DNA from: Candidatus Binatia bacterium | GTDB lineage: Bacteria; Desulfobacterota; Binatia; UBA12015 | DNA: 64,000 bases | Reading direction: 5' to 3' | Assembly (NCBI GenBank): GCA_029243485.1 | Contig: JAQWRY010000007.1 | Coordinates: 158,214 to 222,213, forward strand | In this document: positions 8,651 through 18,136 of the stretch, piece by piece | Numbering within the stretch: position 1 is the first letter of the stretch | Layout of the letters: each line of letters opens with the position of its first letter | The notes under the pieces: generated by a model | Database searches by the model: none | Seen by the model: the letters and a program-made list of their open reading frames with translations, nothing else | Told to the model about the DNA's origin: nothing | Program-made: the position numbers and the translations under genes

Positions 8651-9886
8651 CGAACGCGCATCCTCTCGCTGGTTCTACTGACCTTCGCGGTCGTCGGGCC
8701 CGTAGGCACGGCGGACGCACGTGAGTGCGGTGGGCGGAAGGTGTGTCGGTGTGGCGACCATGTTGCGCAGAACTACGAGCTCGTCGGCAGCCTCGGGCCT
8801 TGCAAGAAACACGGCCTGACGGTTCGCGGGGGCGTCACGCTGGAGGGGGGCGGGCACACGCTGCGTGGAAGCCGTGCGCGGTCGAGCAGCGGTGTTGTCC
8901 TGGACGAGAAGTCGTCGGGCGCCGTCGTCCGAAACCTCGAGGTGACCGGTTTCGAACGCGGGATTCGGCTCGCCGGCGTCGATGGCGCGCGCGTCGAGAA
9001 CGTCGAGTCGCATCACAACGGCGACCCGGTCGCACACAAGGGGTACGGCATCGACGTGGCGCGTGGCGCATCGAACAACGTCATTGAGAACGTGTATGTC
9101 CATCACAATGCCGACGAGGGCATTCATATCGGGAACGACGCGCGAAACAACCGTGTGAGCTCCTCGCGCTTCGAGGAGAACTACCGGGAGAACGTCTATT
9201 TCCTCGAGAACGACGGGAATAGCCTTGAGAGCTCGACCCTCCGCGGGGGGGGCGCTTCGTCGGTTTTCATCAAACACGCCCGGAACGTGCGGGTCGAGGG
9301 CAACACGATCGACGGTCGCGGGATCCAGGTTCGCGGCGAGTCTTCCGGGGTGAAGCTGATCGGCAACACGGTGTCGGGCCAGGGCCTCACGATTCAGCCC
9401 TACAACAAGGGCCCCCGCGGTAAGACCGTGCCTCGGGACATCACCGTGTCCGGTGGCAAGATCAGCAGCTCCAAGCCATGTGTGCGGCTGATCGAAGCGC
9501 GTTCCGTTCGGCTTGAAGGCGCCGGGTTGGATTGCGGCACATCGCTCGAGCTGAATGCCGACAGCGATCTGACCGCGGTCAATACTCTTCTGCGGCGCGT
9601 CGAGTGCAAAGGCGCGGGGGTGGCTCGGGTGGAGCAGCGAGTGGACGTTCGCTTCGTCGATGCCGCGGGTGCGGCGGTTGCCGGCGTGGAGGTGGTGACC
9701 TCCGGAGGCCAGGTCGCCGGGACCTCGGGAGCGGATGGGGCCTGGAAGGGCACACTCTCGCTCGAGACGATCCGTTGTCCGGGACCGCGCCGCGCGGGGT
9801 CTTCGGAGGTGACTCTTCGCGTGGCCGCTTGGTCGCGGCAAATCACCGCACGCGATCTCGCCGGTGACGTCCGCGTCGGCGGCTGA
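8621..9886 (+). CDS. Secreted right-handed parallel beta-helix (NosD-like) protein
   Basis: 421 residues. An N-terminal signal peptide (RILSLVLLTFAVVGPVGTADA, cleavage near residue 32) is followed by about 270 residues of short strand repeats rich in Asn and Gly (VVRNLEVTGFERGIRLAGVD, NNVIENVYVHHNADEGIHIG, NRVSSSRFEENYRENVYFLE), the pattern of pectate-lyase-like parallel beta-helix repeats. The C-terminal part (VRFVDAAGAAVAGVEVVTSG) resembles a carboxypeptidase-regulatory-like Ig domain. Such proteins bind or cleave polysaccharides; no catalytic residues can be assigned. It stops 4 bases before the convergent polysaccharide operon ends, so it may act on that polymer. Confidence 0.8.
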   Translation: MLSFGWSWIHRTRILSLVLLTFAVVGPVGTADARECGGRKVCRCGDHVAQNYELVGSLGPCKKHGLTVRGGVTLEGGGHTLRGSRARSSSGVVLDEKSSGAVVRNLEVTGFERGIRLAGVDGARVENVESHHNGDPVAHKGYGIDVARGASNNVIENVYVHHNADEGIHIGNDARNNRVSSSRFEENYRENVYFLENDGNSLESSTLRGGGASSVFIKHARNVRVEGNTIDGRGIQVRGESSGVKLIGNTVSGQGLTIQPYNKGPRGKTVPRDITVSGGKISSSKPCVRLIEARSVRLEGAGLDCGTSLELNADSDLTAVNTLLRRVECKGAGVARVEQRVDVRFVDAAGAAVAGVEVVTSGGQVAGTSGADGAWKGTLSLETIRCPGPRRAGSSEVTLRVAAWSRQITARDLAGDVRVGG

Positions 9887-9890
9887 GAGA

Positions 9891-11888
9891 CTATTCCTGG
9901 CCGAGCTTGAGGGCGATGCGGTAGTCGCTCGGGCGCTCGCCGAGGCGGACCTCGGTCCCGATACCGATGCCGAGGAGGCCCCAGAACAGCAGCTGGATCG
10001 CGATGTTGTCGAACGGGTCAAAGCTCTGCATCGCGACCAGGAAACCCACCACGGAGAAGAGCACGGCCCAGAGCGCGGCGCGCAGTCCAGGGTCGGCCAT
10101 CGTTTGCTGGCTGCGGTAGAGCGACACCAGGGCGGCGCCGAGGATCCAGAGCATCGCGCCCCAGCCGAGGAGCCCGTTCTCGAGTAGGAGCCTCAGGTTG
10201 CCGTTCGCCTGCAGGAGGGCGGCATCGCTCGCCGGGGAGCCCGGAGGAACCAACTCGCCGAGCGTGCGGGGCCCGAGCCCGAGCAACAGCTCGCGGGCGG
10301 GAAGCTTCGTCAGCGCGGTGCAGGCCTCGGTGGCCTCACCGCAGAGCACGGACTGCCAGTTGAGATTCCCCGCAGGGAGAGCGGTGTACACCGAGAGGTA
10401 CGCAAAGGGCGCGAGGAGGATGAGCGCCGCGAAGGCCCAGCGAATGCTGAGGTGACGCCAGAGGTAGGCGCTGGCGATCAGGGCGAGGGTAATGAGCCCA
10501 GCCGGGTGACGGGTGAGTAGGATCCCGACGAGGCAAATCGTAGTGGAGGCGACCCAGAAGTCTCGCATCTCCCTTGTGTGGGCGCGTGACAAGCTGCAGA
10601 GCACGCAGGGCACGCCCAGGAGCAGGTACGTTGCAAGGGCGATTGGACTGCCAAGTGTGGATGAGATCGCGCCCGGTACCATGCCGAATTGGTTTCGGAT
10701 CGGCGAATCCGGAGCGAGGTAGTCGGAGACGAGAAGTTCCAGGAGTCCCATGCCCGAGATCGCTACGGAGATCAGCGCGACCGCGTTGATTGCACTGCGA
10801 ACGAATTGGCGCGTGAATGTGCCGTTGATCACTGCGAGCATCACGATGAAGCCGGTGATGAGGTAGTATGTCGCGCCGCGAATGGCCTGTACCGGCGAGT
10901 CCGACAGGAAGGCCGACGCGAGCGACAGCAGAAGGAACGCTGCGATCGGCAAGTTGAGCGGCGTTCGGTAGAGGCTGATCCGGTCTCGCGGCGCGTGCCG
11001 CAAGATCATCCAGAGCGCGCCGAACGCGATCACCCCGTGTAGCGGGTTGACCTTGGCACCGCCCAACTCGATGTACAGATCCGAGATCATCCCGGCGGGG
11101 ATGAACGAAACGAAGAGGAGAAGCACCAGAAGGAACGCCCCGAGGGTGATCCAGCGGTTTAGTACTTTGAGAGCGGTGAGGCCGACGAGCTGCGCATCGA
11201 GAAACAGGGTTCGATGCGAAATGTAGAGTCGGTCGTACCGCAGCTTGTTCTGCGGAGAGGTGAAGTAGCCACCGCGGACCTGCGCGAGTCCGGTCATGCC
11301 GGGCGCGACGCGGAACCGATCGGCGTAGTGTGCGATCTCGTCGAGATAACGCTCGAGAAAGACTGGTCGCAGAGGACGCGGCCCTGCGAAGTTCATCTCG
11401 CCGCGGAGGACATTGATGAGCTGCGGAACTTCGTCGAGCTTCGAGCGCTTCAGGAACTTGCCGATCGGAGTGTAGAAGTCGTCCTGCGCGCTGAGCAGTC
11501 GACCGCCGATCTGTCGTTCCGAACCCTCACGAAGGGTCCGGAACTTGTACATCGTATAGAGCTTCTGGTTCCTGCCGACGCGCACGCCGGCGTAGAACAG
11601 GGGGCCTGGGCTGCTGATCTTCACGGCGAGTCCGACGGTCAGTAGGATCGGTGAAAGCAGCAGGAGAGCAGTGAGGGAAAGTGTGGCCTGCACGAGGTAC
11701 CGGATCGAGGACTCGGGGACCTCGGGCGGGACGACGCGCGCCGGCGCTTGGCTGGTCGCCCCGGTTTCCTCCGATATTCCCGGGGGCTCTGCGGGATTGG
11801 GCACGGCGCGCAAGGTTACGGGTCTCGACAAGTTGGTGGCTCCAGAACTTCTATCGGCAGAATGCACGACGGGTAAGAATGCCGTCAA
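9891..11888 (-). CDS. Fusion: initiating sugar transferase (WbaP/ExoY type) + O-antigen ligase/polymerase-like membrane protein
   Basis: 665 residues with two normally separate proteins. Residues about 61-245 form a bacterial sugar transferase: membrane helix SLTALLLLSPILLTVGLAV, PGPLFYAGVRVGRN, YKFRTL, LDEVPQLINVLRGEMNFAGP and PGMTGLAQVRGGYF; this family transfers the first sugar phosphate to undecaprenyl phosphate. Residues about 247-655 carry roughly ten hydrophobic segments with a central loop, matching the Wzy/WaaL polymerase-ligase fold (LLGLGPRTLGELVPPGSP, LRLLLENGLLGWGAMLWI). The join falls in FLLVLLLFVSFIPAG with no frameshift. It is the last gene of the polysaccharide operon and its ATG overlaps the asnB-like stop (ATGA). 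Confidence 0.88.
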   Translation of the reverse strand: MTAFLPVVHSADRSSGATNLSRPVTLRAVPNPAEPPGISEETGATSQAPARVVPPEVPESSIRYLVQATLSLTALLLLSPILLTVGLAVKISSPGPLFYAGVRVGRNQKLYTMYKFRTLREGSERQIGGRLLSAQDDFYTPIGKFLKRSKLDEVPQLINVLRGEMNFAGPRPLRPVFLERYLDEIAHYADRFRVAPGMTGLAQVRGGYFTSPQNKLRYDRLYISHRTLFLDAQLVGLTALKVLNRWITLGAFLLVLLLFVSFIPAGMISDLYIELGGAKVNPLHGVIAFGALWMILRHAPRDRISLYRTPLNLPIAAFLLLSLASAFLSDSPVQAIRGATYYLITGFIVMLAVINGTFTRQFVRSAINAVALISVAISGMGLLELLVSDYLAPDSPIRNQFGMVPGAISSTLGSPIALATYLLLGVPCVLCSLSRAHTREMRDFWVASTTICLVGILLTRHPAGLITLALIASAYLWRHLSIRWAFAALILLAPFAYLSVYTALPAGNLNWQSVLCGEATEACTALTKLPARELLLGLGPRTLGELVPPGSPASDAALLQANGNLRLLLENGLLGWGAMLWILGAALVSLYRSQQTMADPGLRAALWAVLFSVVGFLVAMQSFDPFDNIAIQLLFWGLLGIGIGTEVRLGERPSDYRIALKLGQE

Positions 11889-13795
11889 CCCACGAGTCGC
11901 GGCTGAGCGTCGGCCGGGGTGGATTGGCTCAGTGCGTCGTGCCAGCTCTGGAACATGAGGAGGGTCCAGATCTCGCGGCTATTGTCGCGTTCCTTGGTCT
12001 CGTGGCCCTGAATGAGGTTCTGGACGGCATCGGCATCAAAGAAGCCGGCCGCTCGGATCCGGTCGGGCGCCAGGGTGTCGCGGACCCGCTCCCGCAGGGG
12101 GCCGACGAGCCAGCTCGGGATCGGGACGTTGAAGCCTTGTTTCGGGGCGTGGAGCGTCTCGTGGGGGAGGCGGTCCTCCATCGCTTTGCGCAGAAGGTAC
12201 TTCTTCGTTTGGCGCTTCATTTTGAGGCTGCTGGGGATCGATGCCACGAGTTCGACGAGCGGGTGGTCGAGCAGGGGGACCCGACCTTCGAGAGAGGTCG
12301 CCATGGTCATCCGGTCGGCCTTCACCAGCATATCGCTCTCGAGCCCGATCCGGGTATCGATCGCAAGAAGCTGGGCCAGGAGGTCGCGCTCGTCGACGTC
12401 TCCGGCCGCCTCCTGGTACAAGCGCAGTGTCTCCTCGATGCCGTCGGGCTGTGAGGCGTAGAGTTCGCGCTTGGCGTCCTCGTCCAGGATGGCCTTCCAG
12501 GAGAGGTGGGCCTCGAGCGGGTCACGGTCTGCTCCCGCGACGAAGCGTTTGGCCATGTAGTCGAAGCTGACTTTGCCGTGGGATACGGGAAGCTGTCCCA
12601 CCATGCTGGCGAGGAGCTTCCGTGCCGGTGATGGGACGAGGCGTCTATACCACCCGGCCAGGAGGGTTGCGGAGTACGTCTTGTAGCCGGCGAAGATCTC
12701 GTCGCCGCCTTCGCCCGAAAGCGCGACGGTCACGTGTTCGCGCGCGAGACGCGAGACGCAGAGGACCGGGATTGCCGACGAGTCGGCGTATGGCTCATCG
12801 AACGACGCCATGAGGTCGGGGACCAGCGCCACGGCGTCGGGCGTGACCACGAGCTCGTGGTGGTCGGTTTCGTACTTCTTTGCAGCGATACGCGCGCGAT
12901 CCAGTTCGCTAAACGTCTTCTCTTCGAATCCGATCGAAAACGTCTTGAGCTCGCCGGTGTGGAACTTGCGCATACACGCAACGAGAGTGGCCGAGTCGAC
13001 GCCGCCGGAGAGAAAGACGCCGAGAGGCACGTCGGAGACGAGGTGGCTTCGAACCGCATCGTCGACCGCGTCGCGCACGGCGTCGAGAGCGACGCGCTCG
13101 TCGGCGAGAGCCGGGTTCGGGGTCAGGTCGAGTGTCCAGTACCGCTCGATCGTCGTGTTGCCATTCTCGACGATCATCCGATGGCCCGGCGGGAGCTTGC
13201 GCGCATCACGAAAGATGCTGGCCGGTGCGGGGATGTGGGTGAGCGTCAGGTAGTCGTGAAGCGCCTGTCGGTCGATGGCGCAGTCCAGGCCGGCCGCAAG
13301 CAGACTCTTCAACTCGGAGCCGAAGAGAAGACGCCCGCGCGAATGGCCGTAGTACAGCGGCTTGATGCCCAGGCGGTCACGCGCCAGCATCAGCCGGCGT
13401 CGGGGTGCGTCCCAGATGGCGATGGCGAACATGCCGCGCAGTTTCTCGACGCAGGCGGTTCCGTACTCCTCGTAAAGGTGGACGATCGCCTCGGTGTCAC
13501 TGTTCGTCTCGAACTTGTGACCCTTGCTCTCGAGTTCCTCGCGGAGCTCGCGGAAGTTGTAGATCTCGCCGTTCTGAACGACGCCGATCGTGCGATCCTC
13601 GTTGTAGAGCGGCTGGTGGCCGCCCTCGAGATCGATGATGGAGAGGCGCCGCATGCCCATCGCAAGCGGCCCGTCGACGAGGAAGCCCTGATCGTCGGGG
13701 CCGCGGTGTACGATAACGTCGCACATCGGCTGAACGTCGGCTTGGTTCAGAATCGCGGTGGGGTCGAGGGAGAGCTGTCCTGCAATTCCGCACAT
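11885..13795 (-). CDS. asnB: Asparagine synthetase-type (glutamine-hydrolysing) amidotransferase
   Basis: 636 residues. The N-terminal class II glutaminase begins MCGIAGQLS with nucleophile Cys2, followed by HRGPDDQG, RLSIIDLEGGHQPL and NGEIYNF; the synthetase half has the ATP-binding LSGGVDSATLVACM and ALSGEGGDEIFAGY. It amidates a carboxylate using glutamine and ATP. In polysaccharide operons such enzymes are thought to make uronamides or other amides on sugars rather than free asparagine; that is inference here. AGGAGAG precedes the ATG. It is followed by the transferase/polymerase fusion with a 4-base overlap. Confidence 0.93.
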   Translation of the reverse strand: MCGIAGQLSLDPTAILNQADVQPMCDVIVHRGPDDQGFLVDGPLAMGMRRLSIIDLEGGHQPLYNEDRTIGVVQNGEIYNFRELREELESKGHKFETNSDTEAIVHLYEEYGTACVEKLRGMFAIAIWDAPRRRLMLARDRLGIKPLYYGHSRGRLLFGSELKSLLAAGLDCAIDRQALHDYLTLTHIPAPASIFRDARKLPPGHRMIVENGNTTIERYWTLDLTPNPALADERVALDAVRDAVDDAVRSHLVSDVPLGVFLSGGVDSATLVACMRKFHTGELKTFSIGFEEKTFSELDRARIAAKKYETDHHELVVTPDAVALVPDLMASFDEPYADSSAIPVLCVSRLAREHVTVALSGEGGDEIFAGYKTYSATLLAGWYRRLVPSPARKLLASMVGQLPVSHGKVSFDYMAKRFVAGADRDPLEAHLSWKAILDEDAKRELYASQPDGIEETLRLYQEAAGDVDERDLLAQLLAIDTRIGLESDMLVKADRMTMATSLEGRVPLLDHPLVELVASIPSSLKMKRQTKKYLLRKAMEDRLPHETLHAPKQGFNVPIPSWLVGPLRERVRDTLAPDRIRAAGFFDADAVQNLIQGHETKERDNSREIWTLLMFQSWHDALSQSTPADAQPRLVG

Positions 13796-13810
13796 GACGC
13801 AGATTCTCTC

Positions 13811-14647
13811 CTAGACCGCGGCCTGTTGGCCGGGGCCGTTACGCAACCACGCGCGCGCGCCGTGAAGAAGGTCGAAGCTGCCTTCGATCTTGTGGCGAAA
13901 GTCGCGCAGGGAGTCGTCGTTCGCGATGAACGTTCGGCGAAGGCTGAACGGATGCGTTTCTTTGGTGACACAGCCCTCCATCGTGGTGCAGGCCAGATCG
14001 TATCCGGCCTCTCTTACGACGTCCTTCACTCGGTCGTCGAAGTCGCCCCGCGGATAACAGAAGGTTCGAACCCGGACGGCGGTGCGTTCCTCGATTCGAT
14101 CACGACATTCGGTGACCTCGCGGCGAAGTGCTTCGTCGTCGAGGTCCGTGAGGTTCGGGTGGGTGAGCGTGTGCGCGCCGAGTTCGACTCCGTGGTGCGC
14201 CATCTCGCTTACTTGAGCCCAGTCGAGCGGCTTCACGCCGCTGCGATCTCGCAGCACGGGGAGCTCGTCGGTGCCGATGAAGTCCGCCGTGAGGAAGAGC
14301 GTCATCGGGATCGATTCGCGTTGCAGGATCGGAAACGCGTTTTGGTAGTTGTCCGCGAAGCCGTCGTCGAACGTGACGATGACTGTCCGATCGGGGAAGG
14401 GCCGCTTCGTGTCGAGGTGCTCACGAACTGCGCTGAGGGGGAGAAGATGGTATCCCTCCCGTCGCAGGAGCGCCATCTGCTCGGCAAACGCGCTCGGCCG
14501 CACGCAGGAGCGGTGCGTTTCTTCTTCGATGCGGTGGTAGTACAGGACTCGCGCCGTGCCCGACCGGCTCGGCCTTACGCGGCGCGCCACCGCCGCCGCT
14601 TCGCCGGCGACGGTTCGGAGGCTGCGGGAGAGCCGGGACCGGACCAT
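13811..14647 (-). CDS. Polysaccharide deacetylase family protein
   Basis: 278 residues, NodB-type carbohydrate esterase 4 fold. Motifs: TVIVTFDDGFADNYQNAFPI (catalytic and metal-binding Asp pair) and GVELGAHTLTHPNLTDLDDE (metal-binding histidines); FCYPRGDFDD is motif 3. These enzymes remove N- or O-acetyl groups from sugars at the membrane or in the periplasm. No clear signal peptide is present. ATG at 14647 overlaps the TGA of the upstream glycosyltransferase (TGATG). One of three deacetylase-type genes in this operon. Confidence 0.9.
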   Translation of the reverse strand: MVRSRLSRSLRTVAGEAAAVARRVRPSRSGTARVLYYHRIEEETHRSCVRPSAFAEQMALLRREGYHLLPLSAVREHLDTKRPFPDRTVIVTFDDGFADNYQNAFPILQRESIPMTLFLTADFIGTDELPVLRDRSGVKPLDWAQVSEMAHHGVELGAHTLTHPNLTDLDDEALRREVTECRDRIEERTAVRVRTFCYPRGDFDDRVKDVVREAGYDLACTTMEGCVTKETHPFSLRRTFIANDDSLRDFRHKIEGSFDLLHGARAWLRNGPGQQAAV

Positions 14648-15852
14648 CAGGCGGCCTCTTTCTGCGTGGCCGTTCGGAATGTGCGAACGAGCTCGGCGAC
14701 GGTTTGTTCCATGTCGAAGTGCTCGACGACGCGGCGACGCCCTTCCTTTGCCATCCGATCGGCGCGCTCCGGGTCGGCGAGAAGCTCTCCCAGGGCGTCC
14801 GCCAGGGCGGCGGGGTCACGCTCGGGTACGAACAGGCCACTGGCGCCGTGCTCCACGAGTTCGGCGAGCGACGGGAGTTCGGTGCAGACCACCGGCGCGC
14901 CCGCGGCCAGTCCTTCGATCAAGATGTTCGGGATGCCGAAATGATCCTCGTGGTGCGCGGGCAGGGCCACGACCGCTGCGGTTTGATACGCGGGGATCAG
15001 TTCCTCTTGCGGGCGATAACCGGGGAGGCGCACCCGGTCCCCGAGATTCAGGGAGCTGATCAGATTCTCGAGAGCGCTTCGCTCTTCGCCTTCGCCGACG
15101 ATTTCCAGTTCGGCGTCCGAGCCGCGATCGCGAAGCAGGCCGATCGCGCGAATCAGATCGTCGTAGCCCTTGCAGGTGCGCAGCGTACCGGCGCTCAGCA
15201 CGAGGCGCGGATGCCTCGGCGCGCCGGTCGGTGCGAACGCCGGCAGGTCCACGCCGTGGTACACGGTGCGGATCCGGTCGGCGTGCTCCGGCGCGATCTC
15301 GGCGAGGTAGGTGCGGTTGAACTTCGTACACGTAATGACGAACTGCGCGGCTTCGATCTTCTCGCGCAGCATCGCGTGATGGACGAAGATGTCCGTCGCA
15401 TGTCCCGAGAAGCTGTAGGGCAGTCCTGTCAGTTCGGAGATGACCATGGCGGCAGTCGCAGGATAGGTCGCCCAGTTCGCGTGGATGTGGCGCACGCCGC
15501 GTTCCTGCATCTCGCGCGCGAATGCGAGGCTCTGCGGCAGGATTGCCATCGACTTCGCAAGGGCCGCTGGCATCGAGCGGTGGCCGGCGGCGACGCGGGC
15601 CGCGATTCCCGCGGTCTGTGCGGGGTGGCGGGCCAGCTGAGCTAGGGTCTGTCCGCCGAGCGCTGTGGGAGCGGGCGGATAGATCGTACGCTCGAGCAGG
15701 GGGCGAGCGTCCTCGTGAATCTTCCAGCCCTTCGGCGCGGGGAGGAGAGAGTAGATCCCGAAATCGAGGCCGCTTTCGAGCAAGCCGCGTAGTTCGCGAA
15801 GGAAGTACGCGTCGACCTGGCGCGGGAACTGATTGACGATGAAGGCCAGCAT
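14647..15852 (-). CDS. Glycosyltransferase, GT4 family
   Basis: 401 residues with a GT-B fold. The N-terminal half begins MLAFIVNQFPRQVDAYFLRE and includes HIHANWATYPATAAMVISEL; the C-terminal half has RLVLSAGTLRTCKGYDDLIR and the EX7E-type donor-binding segment FGIPNILIEGLAAGAPVVC. The FPRQVDAYF start resembles transferases of exosortase-associated exopolysaccharide loci. ATG at 15852 is chosen because upstream codons in the same frame are Arg-rich and non-homologous. It lies 2 bases after the preceding transferase gene. Donor and acceptor are unknown; cytosolic, membrane-associated. Confidence 0.9.
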   Translation of the reverse strand: MLAFIVNQFPRQVDAYFLRELRGLLESGLDFGIYSLLPAPKGWKIHEDARPLLERTIYPPAPTALGGQTLAQLARHPAQTAGIAARVAAGHRSMPAALAKSMAILPQSLAFAREMQERGVRHIHANWATYPATAAMVISELTGLPYSFSGHATDIFVHHAMLREKIEAAQFVITCTKFNRTYLAEIAPEHADRIRTVYHGVDLPAFAPTGAPRHPRLVLSAGTLRTCKGYDDLIRAIGLLRDRGSDAELEIVGEGEERSALENLISSLNLGDRVRLPGYRPQEELIPAYQTAAVVALPAHHEDHFGIPNILIEGLAAGAPVVCTELPSLAELVEHGASGLFVPERDPAALADALGELLADPERADRMAKEGRRRVVEHFDMEQTVAELVRTFRTATQKEAA

Positions 15853-15854
15853 GT

Positions 15855-17078
15855 TCAGGCCGCCGCTTTCAGGCGCTCCGCGAGGCTCCGGTAGAGTTGC
15901 TCGGTGTGGGCGACCATGGAGGCCACCGCGAAGACGGTCTCGACCCGCTCTTGTCCGGCTCGTCCGAACTTCTCGCGAAGTTCCTTGGAACCGCACAGGC
16001 GCGCGAGGGCATTGGCGAGGGCGGGCGCGTCGCGGGCCGGGACCAACAGTCCGGTTTCTTCCTGGATGATCACCTCGGCGTTCCCGCCGACGTCGGTCGC
16101 GGCGATCGACCGGCCGGCCGCCATGGACTCGATGACTGAGTTCGAGAGTCCTTCCTTCACCGAGGAGAGGACGGAGAAGTCGAGGCTCTGTAGCCACTCG
16201 GCTGCATCGGTACGGAACCCCGTGAAGTGGACGCGGTCGGCGATGCGGAGCTCGCGCGTCATGCGTCGGAGGCGCTCTTCTTCACTTCCGCCGCCGACCA
16301 CGACGAGGTGCAGCTTCGGCGCACGGTCGCGGATCAGCGACATGGCCTGCAGGAGCGTGCCGTGGTCCTTGGCGGGCTCCACGCGAGCCACGACTCCGGC
16401 GAGGATGCAGTCGTCCGGTACGCCGAGTTCCTGGCGGCGAACCTGAGGATCGCATGGGGCGCGAAAGCGCTCGAAATTTACCCCGTTGTAGATAGTGAGC
16501 ACCTTGTCCGGGTCGAGTCCGCCTCGGTCGAGAAGGTAGGTTCGTACCGCCTCGGAGTTGGCTACCACGCAGTCGGTCCTGCGCGCGAGCCACCGGCCGA
16601 TGACGCGCTTGTAGGCCTCTTCCCAGATGTCGACGTTGCGCTCGGATGCGACGATGATGGGCACGCCGGCCAGTCGGGCCGCGAGGCGGCCCCAGGTATT
16701 GGCGGTCCAGAGGTAGGTCTGGACGATGTCGAAGCGCTCGCGCTTCATCAGACTGGCGAGCCGCAGAATCAAGCCGGGGTCGGCCCTCATGCGCTTGGGT
16801 TCGTGGTGGACCGGGACGCCGAAGGACGCGATTTCCTTCGCCTTCCGGCCGTAGCGGAAGCAGCACACGTGGGGCTCGAAGCGCTCTCGGTCGATTCGTT
16901 TGACCAGCTCGAGAATCTGCTGCTCGGTCCCGCCGATGTCGAGTTCATCGATGATGAACAGCACGCGGAGCGGGGGCCCCGAGGGGCCCGCCGTCTGCGG
17001 GAGACCGGAGCCGGAGCGCGGTCGCCACTGCAGGACCTGTGCACCGCCTTGGCTCGGCGAAACCTGATTTTCGTCCAT
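15855..17078 (-). CDS. Glycosyltransferase, GT4 family
   Basis: 407 residues. RVLFIIDELDIGGTEQQILE is the acceptor-side start of the GT-B fold, ILAGVVARVEPAKDHGTLLQ opens the donor-binding domain and SSVKEGLSNSVIESMAAGRS is the EX7E motif. A 50-residue N-terminal stretch precedes the domain; ATG at 17078 is the best start (CAGGATCG upstream). The TGA is 2 bases from the next transferase, so translation is likely coupled. The upstream epimerase gene ends 53 bases before. It probably adds one sugar of the repeat unit. Confidence 0.9.
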   Translation of the reverse strand: MDENQVSPSQGGAQVLQWRPRSGSGLPQTAGPSGPPLRVLFIIDELDIGGTEQQILELVKRIDRERFEPHVCCFRYGRKAKEIASFGVPVHHEPKRMRADPGLILRLASLMKRERFDIVQTYLWTANTWGRLAARLAGVPIIVASERNVDIWEEAYKRVIGRWLARRTDCVVANSEAVRTYLLDRGGLDPDKVLTIYNGVNFERFRAPCDPQVRRQELGVPDDCILAGVVARVEPAKDHGTLLQAMSLIRDRAPKLHLVVVGGGSEEERLRRMTRELRIADRVHFTGFRTDAAEWLQSLDFSVLSSVKEGLSNSVIESMAAGRSIAATDVGGNAEVIIQEETGLLVPARDAPALANALARLCGSKELREKFGRAGQERVETVFAVASMVAHTEQLYRSLAERLKAAA

Positions 17079-17131
17079 GAAAGCGATCCTGAAATCGAAT
17101 ATCCGACGCGGCGCAGGCCACGTCGGAGGGG

Positions 17132-18136
17132 TCAGCGGGAGTTGTCCGTCGAATCGTCGGGCGTCGTGGGGCTCTTCATGCTGTCGACGCCGGCGGTGAG
17201 GTCGAGGATTGGTTCCCACCCGAGTTGGTCGCGCGCCGCGCTCGTGTCGTATCGCAGGCTCTCGGTGGCTCGCTTGAGCTTGTACCGCGTGAGCGGAAGG
17301 GAGCGACCGGTGAGACGAGTCGCCAATTCACAGCCCATGGCGATCGGGGTGAAAAGTGCCGAGGGGACGTACGTGGGACGGATCGGTGCGACGCCGGAGG
17401 TGGCCAGTAGCGCGAGGTAGTCGCCCTGCGAGGTCGTGCCGTCGACTACGTTGTAGGTTCCGCCACGCGCACCGCGCTCGCCGGCGAGCACTATCGCGTC
17501 GCAGGCGTTGTCTACATGGGTGAGGGGCAGCAGGTTGTTGCGTGACCCTACGACGATGCGTCTCCCACGGCCGCGTGGGACCGGGAAGCTGAGGCGGCCG
17601 AGGAAGGGCTTGGCCTCGGACCCGTACAAGAGCCCCGGGCGGATGATGACGACCTCGACGTTCGAGTTCTCGCCGAAGCGTCGCACCCGGTCGTCTGCCC
17701 GGGCTTTGGACCAGGCGTACGCGCCGCGCTGTTCGATCGAGGGATCGAGGGGCGTGGTCTCGTCGATGTCGCCGGACGCGGCGTCGGAGCCATAGATGCC
17801 GGCCGAGCTCACGTAGACGAACCGTTTCACGCCGGCAGCTTCCGCCGCTTCGAGAAGGTTCTCGGTGGCGGTTACGTTGTCGCGTTCGAAGGCATCCCGA
17901 GAGCCACCGGAACTGACACGCGCCGCAACGTGGAACACGGTGTCGATCGCGTGGGTGGCCCGGGCGAGCGCGGCGGGGTCGTCGAGTCCGCCCCAGACCG
18001 TCTCCTGGATCTCCTCTGGGATTCGCTTCAAGTCCGTTCCAACCCGTACCAACGCGCGCAGCGTGCGGCCTTTGGCCGCGAGTCGCGCAGACAAGTGGCG
18101 TCCGAGGTATCCCGTGCAACCCGTCAGGAGTTCCAT
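17132..18136 (-). CDS. NAD-dependent epimerase/dehydratase (extended SDR)
   Basis: 334 residues. The Rossmann start is LLTGCTGYLGRHLSARLAAK (TGxxGxxG), with VFHVAARVSSGG, VYVSSAGIYG and the catalytic Tyr-Lys pair in GAYAWSKARAD. It probably interconverts or reduces a nucleotide sugar, although the TDLKRIPEE segment and DTVFHVAA are also common in dihydroflavonol-reductase-like and 3-beta-hydroxysteroid-type members. It overlaps the 3' end of the Gfo/Idh gene by 13 bases, which suggests the two oxidoreductases act in the same branch. Confidence 0.88.
   Translation of the reverse strand: MELLTGCTGYLGRHLSARLAAKGRTLRALVRVGTDLKRIPEEIQETVWGGLDDPAALARATHAIDTVFHVAARVSSGGSRDAFERDNVTATENLLEAAEAAGVKRFVYVSSAGIYGSDAASGDIDETTPLDPSIEQRGAYAWSKARADDRVRRFGENSNVEVVIIRPGLLYGSEAKPFLGRLSFPVPRGRGRRIVVGSRNNLLPLTHVDNACDAIVLAGERGARGGTYNVVDGTTSQGDYLALLATSGVAPIRPTYVPSALFTPIAMGCELATRLTGRSLPLTRYKLKRATESLRYDTSAARDQLGWEPILDLTAGVDSMKSPTTPDDSTDNSR

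Noticed and set aside
12734..14944. Long open frame (736 codons) on the plus strand opposite the amidotransferase and deacetylase genes
   Set aside because: It is antisense to clearly homologous genes, has no recognisable domain and arises from the high GC content, which lengthens open frames on the opposite strand.
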